A stretch of 64,000 nt of DNA from Paramecium sonneborni (Eukaryota; Ciliophora; Oligohymenophorea; Peniculida; Parameciidae). Below are positions 34,165-44,450 of this stretch, one piece after another (within the stretch, counting starts at the first letter, position 1; the number at the start of each line of letters is the position of its first letter). The notes under the pieces were generated by a model. The model searched no databases. It was not told the DNA's origin and saw nothing but the letters and a program-made list of their open reading frames with translations. Position numbers and translations under genes: made by a program. Location: the NCBI GenBank assembly GCA_905182985.1, contig CAJJDN010000143.1, positions 59,696 to 123,695 on the forward strand. Reading direction: 5' to 3'.

Positions 34165-36867
34165 ATGCTGATAAGCGATTTTTTGGTTGCAGCAAAACCA
34201 GCAAAATAAAATAAAAAAGACATTTAAGCAACTGAATAACAAACTAAATAGAAAAAGAAACTTAAACTAACGAATATTGTGTTTGAGCCTGTCATTCATA
34301 GTTTAAAGGATTTTAAATTTGATGATGAAAAGGATGAACAATAATAAATTGAATAAATTGATAAATTAAGCAATGCAATTTAATTATAACCTATGTTAAA
34401 TATAATTAGATTAAACACTCCAAAAACTACGACTTCACTCAAGAAGTTGATTGAACAATAAGAAGAAGATTAATTAACTAGACATCTCAAATTTAGGCAA
34501 GAAGATGTGAGTTATTTATTTACACTTTTGCTTAATGAAACAAAATCTTAAATGAAAGAATTAAAAGATGATTATGAAAGTGAAAATGAATATTTGTAAT
34601 ATTTTTTACCTCCTTTTATTAATGAAACTCTGGCCTATATTAAAAGTACAGCTGAAGATATGGCTAAAAAATATAAAAATACATCATTACCATTGCCTTT
34701 AAGATATTAATTGATGATTGATAGAAAAAATACTATACTTGGCAAATATTTAGTATTGGAAGCAGTAGAAGGTGATTTTGATTAAGCTGATAAATACACA
34801 TGGAAAAAAACATGCATTAGTGAATACTTTGAATTTATAGCTGCCAAAAGTTATATAGTTTAGATATTTATTAGAAATGAAAGAGAATATGTGAATTTAT
34901 TAGGTATTATTTCTAAACAAGAATCAAATAGAGATAAAAATTTAATATATTTGCCATGGAATTCAAGAGTCATAAACTCTCTTAAAATTCCAAACATTGT
35001 GATAGAGTAAGGAGATACAAGAAAAAATTTATATAAATTAAAATAATAGTATGTTCCTTTAACATATCCAAATTTCGATGAATTGTACCCTTATTAATTT
35101 TTAGTACATCTAAATCCAATTTTCTCTCCTGCAACATACCTTATTGAACTCAAAGCCCTTCTAAATATTGGGAAATCAAAATATATAAATTGTTTATTGT
35201 AGCCACAGAATTACATTGAACCTCATCCATTGATGAAATCAGCTTATGAGTTTGGAATCCCTCTATTGTAAATAACTGAAGAATATTTAAAAAATAATAA
35301 AAAGTTTAATCAATCATAAATGAATGCCATTAGACACTCAACTAATTATACACATCCATTCACATTGATTAATGGACCTCCTGGCACAGGTAAGACATAT
35401 ACATCAATGGGAATAATGAATATTATTATGTAAAGGATGAATCAATTGAAAGAAGATAGTATTATTTTAGCATGTGGTCATTCTAATACAGTTATCAATG
35501 ATTGGGTCAGAAAAATCAATAAAGAATTTTCTAATGCTAAAGTTATGAGAATTGGAGTGGCTGAAAAGTCAGATCCTGATATTTATGATTATTGTCTTGA
35601 AATCAAAACTTAAAGACAATTCTTTATGAAATTCACTCCAGAATATGAAAAAAAATCTATTTGTGAATTAATCAAACCAAATAAATAAAAATTTGATTAA
35701 TTGACATTAATTCATATCAAATAAAAAATATCATAGTTGAATGAAAAAATTTATGATTTAAAAGATTTTTATGATGATTTGGATCCTTAATAAAAATATT
35801 CAGTAGACACAGATTTGTATAGATTAGAATCATAGAAAAAAGATTTACGAAGATTCTACTCTACACTAGTGTAAATTTTAGGACAAAATAAAGAAACCTA
35901 TAAATAGATGATGTTAAACAATCTCTAAGGTATTTAAATAGTAGTATCAACTTTAACGAGTTGTGCCTCTTCCCTTTTAGAATAATACATGGAAGATAAA
36001 TATGTCTCATTATGTATTATTGATGAAGCTCCTATGTGTTTTGAACCTTCCACACTTATCCCACTCTCAAAACATAAAATCTACAAATTAGTTTTAATTG
36101 GAGATCATCGATAACTTGGCCCAGTCATTTATGACAACACAAACGCTTTTGAATATAATTATAATAGAAGTCTCTATGAAAGGCTACTACAAACAACTTA
36201 GCAATATATTATGCTTAATATACAATATCGATCTATGCAAAATTTAAGTACTATTACATCCCATTTTTTCTATGAAGGAAAAGTGTAAGATTCAGAATCA
36301 GTAAGCAAAATGCAATTTCCCGAATATCTAATGAATAAATTGAATAATTCAAATAATTTTTTATTTTTCGACGTCCATGATGGGACTTAATTTAATAGCA
36401 ATAATTCATTATTCAATGAATATGAGGCTTTTGGGGTCTTCTATTTAATATGCTACTTATTATAGGATTATAATCAGTAAAATGAAAAACCAATATCCAT
36501 AATAACTCCTTATAGAGCCTAGGTCAAATTAATAAAAAAATATCTTTTTAAATTTAACCCTTAGCTTTTGGATTATGTAGAAATTGATACTATTGATGCC
36601 TTTCAAGGAAAAGAAAATGATATTATGATTATTTCGCTTGTTAGAAGTGAAGGACTTGGATTCTTAACAGACTACAGGAGAGCGAACGTTGCTACATCTA
36701 GAGCACAATATGGATAATTTATATTTGGGAATTCAAAAGCTTTATTAAATGAATAAAGATTGTGGAATCCTTTGTATTAATATCTTTATTAAAGAAAACA
36801 AATTAAAAATTTTGGTGATAAAGAAGCCCATGATCCAAATTTTTTCCAGAAAATTTTAAGATTGTGA
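34165..36867 (+). CDS. UPF1/SEN1-like superfamily 1 RNA/DNA helicase (900 aa)
   Basis: Single exon. Helicase motifs: Q-like block [21 protein letters not shown] (about 405), Ia [17 protein letters not shown] (about 618), III IGDHRQLGPV (about 645), IV LNIQYRS (about 686), [19 protein letters not shown] (about 810) and [13 protein letters not shown] (about 838). This is the UPF1-like SF1B set. Motif II is DEAP where most have DEAS/DECT, and motif VI has TSRA rather than TRAR/TRAK. A UPF1-type zinc CH domain is not evident in the N-terminal 400 residues, which favours a SEN1/IGHMBP2/ZNFX-like member over true UPF1. Substrate unknown. It follows the ABC gene by 34 bp on the same strand. Confidence 0.92.
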
Positions 36868-37062
36868 AAATGTACATATTTTTTTTAACTTAATATTCTA
36901 ATTTTATTTTTTTCGTTTAGATTTTATTAGATATGTTTTGAAGTTCACAAAAAAATGAAATTCTAACATCCCATTTAATTTATAAAAACTTAAATTATAT
37001 TAGAACATTGTTCTTTTCAAATATTTTAATTGAGAAAATACTATATAATAGAAATCAAAAAT

Positions 37063-37302
37063 TCAGCTATTGAGCTGGTTTTTACATAAGACCACTAATG
37101 AATGAAGTGGTTTGTTTTACAATCCATTTTGTTTAATTTAGTATTGTTATTTCAGGAATAAGTCAGCATCTTGCGGATTGCTTATCATTTTACAATCCTT
37201 CATTTTTTAGTTCCTCAGTAAGTAGTTTTAGAGATTATGAATCAACCTAGATTTGAAATAGACTTGTTGTTCATTGTTTTGTAGTTTGTTAAGTTTCTGC
37301 AT
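37063..37302 (-). CDS. Possible small protein (79 aa)
   Basis: Minus-strand frame from ATG 37300-37302 to TGA 37063-37065, 79 codons, free of TGA and Gln/Lys/Asn/Leu-rich (MQKLNKLQNNEQQ; NPQDADLFLKQQYQ). It has a coding-like mix but no recognised domain. A GTCTAT...TCTAG segment of 17 nt inside is too short to call an intron. It is the only coding-like frame in this otherwise empty stretch. Confidence 0.35.
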
Positions 37303-38749
37303 TTTTATTATTTTATTTTTATTTACACAAATTCAAGATAAAGTTTGAATTAATATATAAAAACAGATTCATATATAACTATAAAACTTTTTTTATTTTT
37401 GTCCTTCTAAGCACTCTTAATTTTTCCCTTATTTGCTTCATGAAATTATCCATTAACCTCTTCAAAACTTAAATTTAAGAAATTTTGAGATTTAAAATAA
37501 ATGTATGAATTTTAGAGTGAATTCATTTGCATTATTTAAAAATCTAAATAATTCTCTTCATTTTCATCAAGTTGGTTCATATTATTTATTATTTATCAGT
37601 ATATTCTTAATATGATTCATTTTTTCAACTTCTTTATTTTGCAAATGCTTATTAAATAACTAACGAATATGCGCAATTAATAAAGAATCTAAAAATAGTG
37701 TCTAACATGAAAAGTCAAATATAATTAAAGGATCAAACTTTCTGTATATTTGAAGTTTAATGTAATGATTTAAGCAATAAGAGATTGAGTTTAATTTCTG
37801 AAAAGATCTAATTAAGCCACAGGTATATGAAGTAAATCGCATACTTATTTTAGTTAATTTAAGAATAATTTAATTTCTATATTTTTTTAACTAGAACATT
37901 TTAGGAAATTCTATAAAAAAGAATTATTCCAATTTATAATTAAAATTAAATTTTATAAGTTAAATAACTTAGCCAAAATAAATTAAGTTAAAATATGTGG
38001 TGATTAGAAAACTTAGGCGTCCTGAAAAAAATTAAAAGCCAATCACTAAAGTTCATAGATTTTAATATATTCAAATAATTTTTTTTCAAATAAATTTGAT
38101 TTCTTATATTTTTTATTTACCATCGATGATTTTACATCATAAAATAATACATATATATACTAAAAATATTTTTTTTGCTTAAATAAAATAATTTTACTTT
38201 TTTAATTATTAAGCTTTTGATTGATTTGTTTAAATAAATTTTAGTAAGAAAAAATTGTTTGTAGTGGTCTTCAGAAAATAATATTGATAAACATTCAACT
38301 TAAAAATTATGTAGTATTATTTATATAGAAAAGAAAAATAGTTAATTGAATAACACTGCTATTTTATTTAACTGGAGTATTCTCTATCTTAGAATCGACT
38401 TAATAAACAATTATGATAGGTTGACATTACATTAAGATAAGAATTTCTAAATTAAAGAACCTTAGTGATCTTCAAATTAGCAATTACTAATTTCAATCAT
38501 CTTTTGTCGAATAAAGATTGTTGTATGAAGAGGCATTTGGAAATATAAAATATCTGTAAATTCATATAAGATTTAAAGGTGAAAGAAATATTATTGACAG
38601 CAATTACAAAATTACAAAAATATACACAAACTAAAGAATATATAGTTCTACAGCAAGTAATAATTACAGCCATTAAAGATTTTGTCAAGTTATCATATTT
38701 AATTTGTAAAATAGAGAAGGAGACTTCCTAATTACAAAATAGTATTGCT
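37303..38749. other. Gene-free AT-rich stretch
   Basis: About 1.4 kb with dense A/T homopolymers and TGAs in every frame. No ORF, RNA gene or repeat can be supported. Confidence 0.4.
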
Positions 38750-39527
38750 AATAAAAACAGTAGAATCTTTTTTCATAGTTGATAATTATGAACCTTATGT
38801 CAATGATAAGAATAAAAGATTTTAAGAAGAATTAAGGTAAGTCATCCTTTGTTAATATTTTGGTGTTTTTCAAATTTTTATCGGTGCTGCAATTATGTTT
38901 TATTTTTCATTTTTAGATTCATTTATCCACTAAGAAAACGAATTTATGAAGGTTTACTTAAAATTTTCTTTATAGAAATGTTTATCTTAGCATTATGGGA
39001 TTAGATGTTCAAATTTATGATTAGGGTATAAACAAAATAAATGATCGTATAATAGTTTAAGAAAGAATTTTAAATTGATTTTGGAGGTTTGCTGAATTGA
39101 TAGCATTATTCTTTTTTTCGTTTACACCACTAAAATAATTATTTACTTAAAATAAAAGAATTGTCAAATTTTATGAAGGTATTTAAATAGTTCCGAAAGG
39201 AAGATTTAAAAGTCATTTTAAATTGATGACTTTCAATATTTTGCATATGTTTGAATAGGAGTTGGTTAGAATTCTATAAGTAATAATTGGATTGTATAGA
39301 GAAATTTAGATTTTTACATTTGTTTGAGATAAATTTGAATGGATTATGATTGATTATAATTTGAAATTACAATTATGACAGCAATAGGATATGGGGATGT
39401 TACACCAATAAATCCTTTCGAAGTTTTTATTAGTATTTTTGTAACTTTATTTTCTTCATGTATATTTGCTTCTGTTTATAACAAAATACAATAAAAAGAA
39501 AAATCAAGCATGATTTAGAGATAATGA
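38750..39527 (+). pseudogene. Potassium-channel gene relic
   Basis: The pore region is unmistakable at 39360-39527: FEITIMTAIGYGDVTPINPFEVF, i.e. a K+ selectivity filter GYGD with the following pore-helix/S6 context (FVTLFSSCIFASV), ending at a TGA soon after S6. Upstream, coding-like pieces (PLRKRIYEGLLKIFFIEM, ESFFIVDNYEPYVND) lie in other frames with TGAs between them, and no cytosolic domain follows. The pore aligns by eye with the intact channel at 44451 (TMTTIGYGDIIPVN), so this is a broken paralogue. Confidence 0.7.
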
Positions 39528-39726
39528 GTTTATAAATGAAGAAACAAAATATAGATTCCAATTATAAAAAGTTATCTTCATCTGGATTATGGATGAGTTA
39601 TTTTTGTTAAGCAATAAATAATGCTTTTTGAATTATATTACAATTTCAATAATTAAAGTGATATTGATATATAACATAATTTTACTAATTAAGTTTTAAT
39701 AATAATTTTCATCCGTTAATAATTTA

Positions 39727-41651
39727 ATGTATTCATCCATTCGAGAATCACCATAGAGACATGACACAAGATCTTTTGTTTAAGAAATTGAGTTCTTAAA
39801 AGCTAAGTGTTTAGAATTAGAAACAGAGAATAGGTTATTGTTTGAAGAATAATAATAATTATAAAGAAGAGCCCATGATATTGTAACGAATGATGCTAAT
39901 GTGGAATCTTATATTAAAGAAAACAATATGTTATAGACTGAAAATGAGAAACTTATCAAATTATCAAGACAAAGAAAAACTGATGCTGATTTATGGAAAT
40001 CTAAATATGAAAACTAATTGCAATAAATTTTGTAGATGAAATCTAATTATGAATTTGAAATTAAATAACTTAATGCTGAATTATAAAAAATAGGAGCTGT
40101 CTTATCTCAAGCAGAGGCTGAAAGACAACGTTAATTAGTTGGTATTTCTGGTCAAATTGAGAGTTAATCGAATTAAGACTTTGAGAATCTCAAGAAGGCT
40201 ACCAATTTATAAATAGAAATTAGTGAAAGTTAGATTAGAAAATTAAGAGATCATATAGATGAATAAAATAACGAAATTAGTGATCTTTAATAAAAGATAC
40301 TTAGATAAAAAACAGAAGATGATATATAAATAGAAAGATTATTAAAGGAAAATGAATTACTTAGAGTAAAAATTCATCAGTAGGAATCAGAAAAATAAAG
40401 GGAATTAGAACATTTAAATGATAACCTAAATAATTTCTCTTAGTAATAGATCTAACTTTTGAAACATGAATTTGCAAGACAATCTGATGTGTAATAATCA
40501 GAAATAGATAAACTTAAAGGACTTCTTGAGATCAAGAATGCTGAAATAGAAACATTACTAGGATAAAATGTTAAAAATAAGTAAATGTTTGAAGATTAAA
40601 TTAATGATTTGAGAACTGAAATCTAAATTTTAAAGTAGAAATTAATAGATTAAGAGAGACAAGCAAGAATGATTCTTGAGACATCTCTCAAAGATCAATA
40701 AAATTAACATTAGAGAGATTAAGATACTTTGAAATCCTATTATTAAACTTAAATTATTAATCTTGAAAAAGAAATTAATGATTTAAAGGGAATCATTGAA
40801 CATAAAAATTAATAGATTTAAATTTAAATCGAAGAAAAAAATATATAAAGATAACAATTAGAATAATTAATTATTGATTTAAGAAGAGAGATTGAAAATT
40901 AAAAAATGATTACTTTTGAATAAGAAAAATAAAAGAATAATGAGATCAATGAATTAGATGATTAATTTTAAAAATCGACATCTCTCTTAAATGAGAATAT
41001 TGATTAATAAAAATTGTAAATTTTGTTTTTGGAAGGTGAAATTGAAAAGCTTAAAGAGATGTTATCATAAAAAACAAAAGATTAAGAATCGTTAATAGCT
41101 TAATTTAATTTACATAAAAGATAATTAGAAGATGATATTAGAAGATTAAAAGATGAAATTCATTCTCTGAAACAAGAAATTTTGTCAATTACAAGTTCGA
41201 AGAATTAAGAAATTCAAGATCTTTAATCAAAGAATGATAGAGTTACAATTTAATATAGAGAAAAACTCAGATAGAGTGATATATCTTAGGAATAATAATT
41301 GTTAGAAATTAAAAGATTAAGAGAAGCTCTATCAGTCAAGGAATAAGATAATGAAAATCTAGCTAATTAAAGAAATTTATTAGATAAAGATTTAAGAAGA
41401 GCTAGAGATGAAATTGAATAATTTAAATAGAGATAGTTAGCTTTAGAAAAAGAAAAAGTATCAATAATAATTAATTTTAGTTTACATAATTGGAAGATTT
41501 GAAAAATAAATTAGAAGCCTCAAATTCTTATTAGATTAGTAATTTGAAAAATGCTTATAATACACAAATCAGTGTGTTGCGTGAAGAAAATGAATAGCTG
41601 AAATAATAAATGGGTTAGAGAAAGCTTTATGATTCCACTGTGAGAATGTGA
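39727..41651 (+). CDS. Long coiled-coil protein (633 aa)
   Basis: Spliced 633-aa protein. A short Arg/Ser N-terminus (MYSSIRESPQRHDTRS) leads into coiled coil from about residue 18 to about 615 with Gln/Glu/Leu/Ile heptads and no long break, then a short basic tail. The intron at 41458-41480 (23 nt) sits near the 3' end and is needed to avoid a TGA. Organisation (short basic head, continuous rod, short tail) parallels the gene at 16859, though shared coiled-coil composition alone does not prove homology. Probably a cytoskeletal or basal-body-associated structural protein (inference). Confidence 0.87.
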
Positions 41652-41825
41652 CTTTATATTATATATATTAATAATATGAGATTTTTTAAATAAAATGTTA
41701 TTAAATGAAAGATCAACATAAATGACAATTAGCAAGATTTAAATGATAATAGATTCTCTTTTATATTTTTAACTAATCTTTTTAATATTCTACCACATAA
41801 ATAACTTCCACATCCGAAAACACTC

Positions 41826-42817
41826 TCAAAATATTATTGATTAAATTACTGCTAAAATTAAAAATTGAGAAATATGATAACCTCTGAAGCAATAATAAAC
41901 ACTGTAATAAATGAAATGAACATCAGAGCTTGGAGGATTGACCCCAATTTCAAGCCAAACATGTGTTAATACCACAACTCTTCCTAAAACTACTAATCCA
42001 CCTAAAAAGCCTGCTTTCATACTTAATTTTACAGCGATTTCAAAAAAATCACCTTAAAAGTCATATTCAACAGCTTGCTTTAGTTTATCTTCCTTCTTAA
42101 TTTATTTTCTGTATCTTTTAAAATTATAAATTTCAATAGCAAAAATTATAAAATTGATGAAATTAAAATACATATCCACAATAATCGATACCTAAAATTG
42201 AAGGTAGGTTGCTGCTCTTTTTAATAAGGTTAATGCAACTACAATAATAACAAAAAGGGTAATTCTTTTTAGATTTTCTATGAGATAGAGCTATAATTCA
42301 TTTTCCTTTACTGTTCCAAATCTTGATACTGTCTATTATTTTCAGATACATTTAAATTTTTCATTTCAACTTTAATTACAAGTTCACTTCTTTCTTTTTC
42401 CCTTATTTTTTTGTATGTACTCTTAGTTTTGAGAAACACATTTAATAAAATGGCAAATAAAAATATCACAATCACCAATTTTAGTAACTACTTCCCTGTT
42501 GCCACTCTAAAAATTGCTCCAGCTTAATGTATAGAAATACTGGACTATTTCCATCTTAAATCTATTTCTAAATTATTATTAATTTTAATTCCTTCTCTTC
42601 CTAACCTTGCGAAATTACCTATGCTTTCTCCAAATAATATAAAATAAGTTCTCCAAATGGCCTGCTTACTTGAACATCAAAGCAAAACCATCATTACAGG
42701 AGATACAAATGGAACTCCTCCTATTTCATCTGCTTAAGCTAACCCTATTAATGATTCCAAAATAATTTATGAGATCTAAGTAAAAGGTTCATATAAAGAT
42801 GGTAATTTATAATCCAT
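41826..42817 (-). CDS. Multi-pass membrane protein, function unknown (313 aa)
   Basis: Spliced 313-aa protein. Segments: an N-terminal amphipathic region, TM (LLKLVIVIFLFAILLNVFL, about 110-130), a charged linker, TM (ITLFVIIVVALTLL), TM (FNFINFIIFAIEIY), TM (GFLGGLVVLGRVVVL) and a C-terminal TM (ISQFLILAVIQSIIF). Intron 42665-42697 (33 nt) contains an in-frame TGA. A second junction must remove two bases modulo three between MKNLN and TVSRFG. The best GT...AG fit is a 17-nt segment at 42333-42349, shorter than the usual Paramecium minimum; a 38-nt alternative exists. No family recognised. Confidence 0.72.
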
Positions 42818-42993
42818 TAATTAATTAATATACTTTTAATGTAAAATTTTCTTAAATTCATTTCAATTTAAAAAAGTATTTATTGAGTATATAACTATTT
42901 ACATTTTCTTAAAGCTTAAAACTTTCTGAATTTAATAAAATTTGTAAATTTAGACAATGCTTGCATAGATATAAAATTAATCAAATCATGTAA

Positions 42994-43858
42994 TCAAATT
43001 GGTTTTAATTCAATCGTATCCATAAATGCTCGAACTTATTTTAAGGCTGATTGATAATTATTCTGATCCTCTTCCATTTAAGAAACCTATCCTCTTAATC
43101 TATAAACTTCCTATATTAGCACCTTTTTATGACCCAGAAGTTTGTCTTTGTCATCTTGAAGTACTACTCTATCTTATTCCATTTAGCTAATCTTAATTTG
43201 ATATAAGTATTACTATTTTATTGTATTTAGAATTCAATTCTGACAAATTTTCTTTAACATCTTGTCTTTATAGTTCAGAAATAGAGAGTTGATTTTAAAG
43301 TATGTTAATTTTAGATTATAATTTTAGATTAACTGATTTCTCATATTTTAATGTGTCTTAAGAATCATTTATCAAATCCTCTAGATTTTATATTTATGCT
43401 TAAGATGATTATAATTTAGAAGTTAGAAACTCTTTCACAGATTTCAAAGCTTATAATTAAGCCAAAGCATCTTCTTCTGAATCAAAAACACTATTATTTC
43501 CAGAAATGCTTCCACTTGAAACAACCTCTTATTTTTCTTTTTTAATCATTTGTTATTGCTATTTTGTTCCTCCCACAATATGTTGAGCATTTCTACTTAG
43601 CGATAATAACTTAAATCCTAAAGGGCAAAACATTATCTTTCTCATTGTTGAACAAGTTGCTGTAAATCTATATAGATCTTGATCATTCAAAAATCCACAG
43701 ATTCTTTAAATTAGTATCACCTTTTTTTAATTAATTTATTTTACTTTAGGTATCTTGAGTAAGGAAGAGCTTTGATTACGCTTGATCTAATCTTCTCTAT
43801 GTTTCTGACTAATTTCTAATTCATCTAATTATTCAATTATTTTATCGAGTTTATCCAT
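42994..43858 (-). CDS. F-box-like, coiled-coil protein (280 aa)
   Basis: Spliced 280-aa protein. Residues about 50-85 (ILIQRICGFLNDQDLYRF, then TCSTMRKI) have the helix spacing of an F-box (L..I..fL...DL.r...vC..w), suggesting an SCF-ligase adaptor or a similar helical hairpin. The rest, from about residue 120, is coiled coil (QNLEDLINDSQDTLK; VLQDDKDKLLGHKK). The intron at 43192-43213 (22 nt) restores the coil. A 24-nt GTAAAA...AAAG segment just before the F-box-like block could be another intron that does not change the frame. F-box identity is tentative. Confidence 0.72.
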
Positions 43859-43890
43859 AAATAAATAATATTATAAAATAGACATGAATA

Positions 43891-44427
43891 TCATTATCCT
43901 TCTGCTCCTCCTGATTTTGATTTTGTTACTGTTTCAAATTGTAAATCAGAATTTGCTTTAATTTCTTTATGGTTTTTTAGATGAGCAAAATAAAAAGCTG
44001 TTTATGAAAACTCACTTTAATTAATGCTGGCCAACAGATGTCCTATGGCACAATAAGAAGAGACATCTAAAGTTTTCAATTCTTATCCTTTTCTAATTAG
44101 ATCATCAAATGCAAAATATGATCTTTCATCCAAATCATTTGCACATTCCAACAATTCAATACTTATATCCATAGGTCTATTTGGATCATGAATTTTATCT
44201 GTAAAAAATAAACTTGCAGAAGTGATCAACATTCCTCCAATTAGGTATCGTATACAAATTTTCAATTGTGTTATTCTTATTTGTCTTTTAAATGAGTTTT
44301 CATATTTAGCTTGATGTTATTGTATCTTCAATGACATTTTCTCTTCAATTTCATCAATGAATTTTAATTTTTCATTATAGAAAAATTTCCAAATATTTTT
44401 CACCTATTAATAGGCTTTCTTAATCAT
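43891..44427 (-). CDS. Small protein with one membrane segment (178 aa)
   Basis: Single exon. N-terminal charged coil (about residues 1-60, DEIEEKMSLKIQQHQAKYEN), one hydrophobic helix (ICIRYLIGGMLITSASLFF, about 65-83), then a soluble domain with Leu/Cys/Ser (CAIGHLLASINQSEF) and a Lys/Gly/Ser tail. The arrangement (coil-TM-domain) would suit an organelle-anchored protein such as a mitochondrial inner-membrane component, but I do not recognise it. It is divergent from the K+ channel gene with a 23-bp gap. Confidence 0.72.
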
Positions 44428-44450
44428 TAAATGTTGTATAATAATATTTT
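44428..44450. promoter_or_regulatory. 23-bp spacer between divergent start codons
   Basis: AT-rich spacer between the 178-aa protein (minus, start 44427) and the K+ channel (plus, start 44451). It contains TATA-like A/T runs but no specific motif I can defend. Confidence 0.35.
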
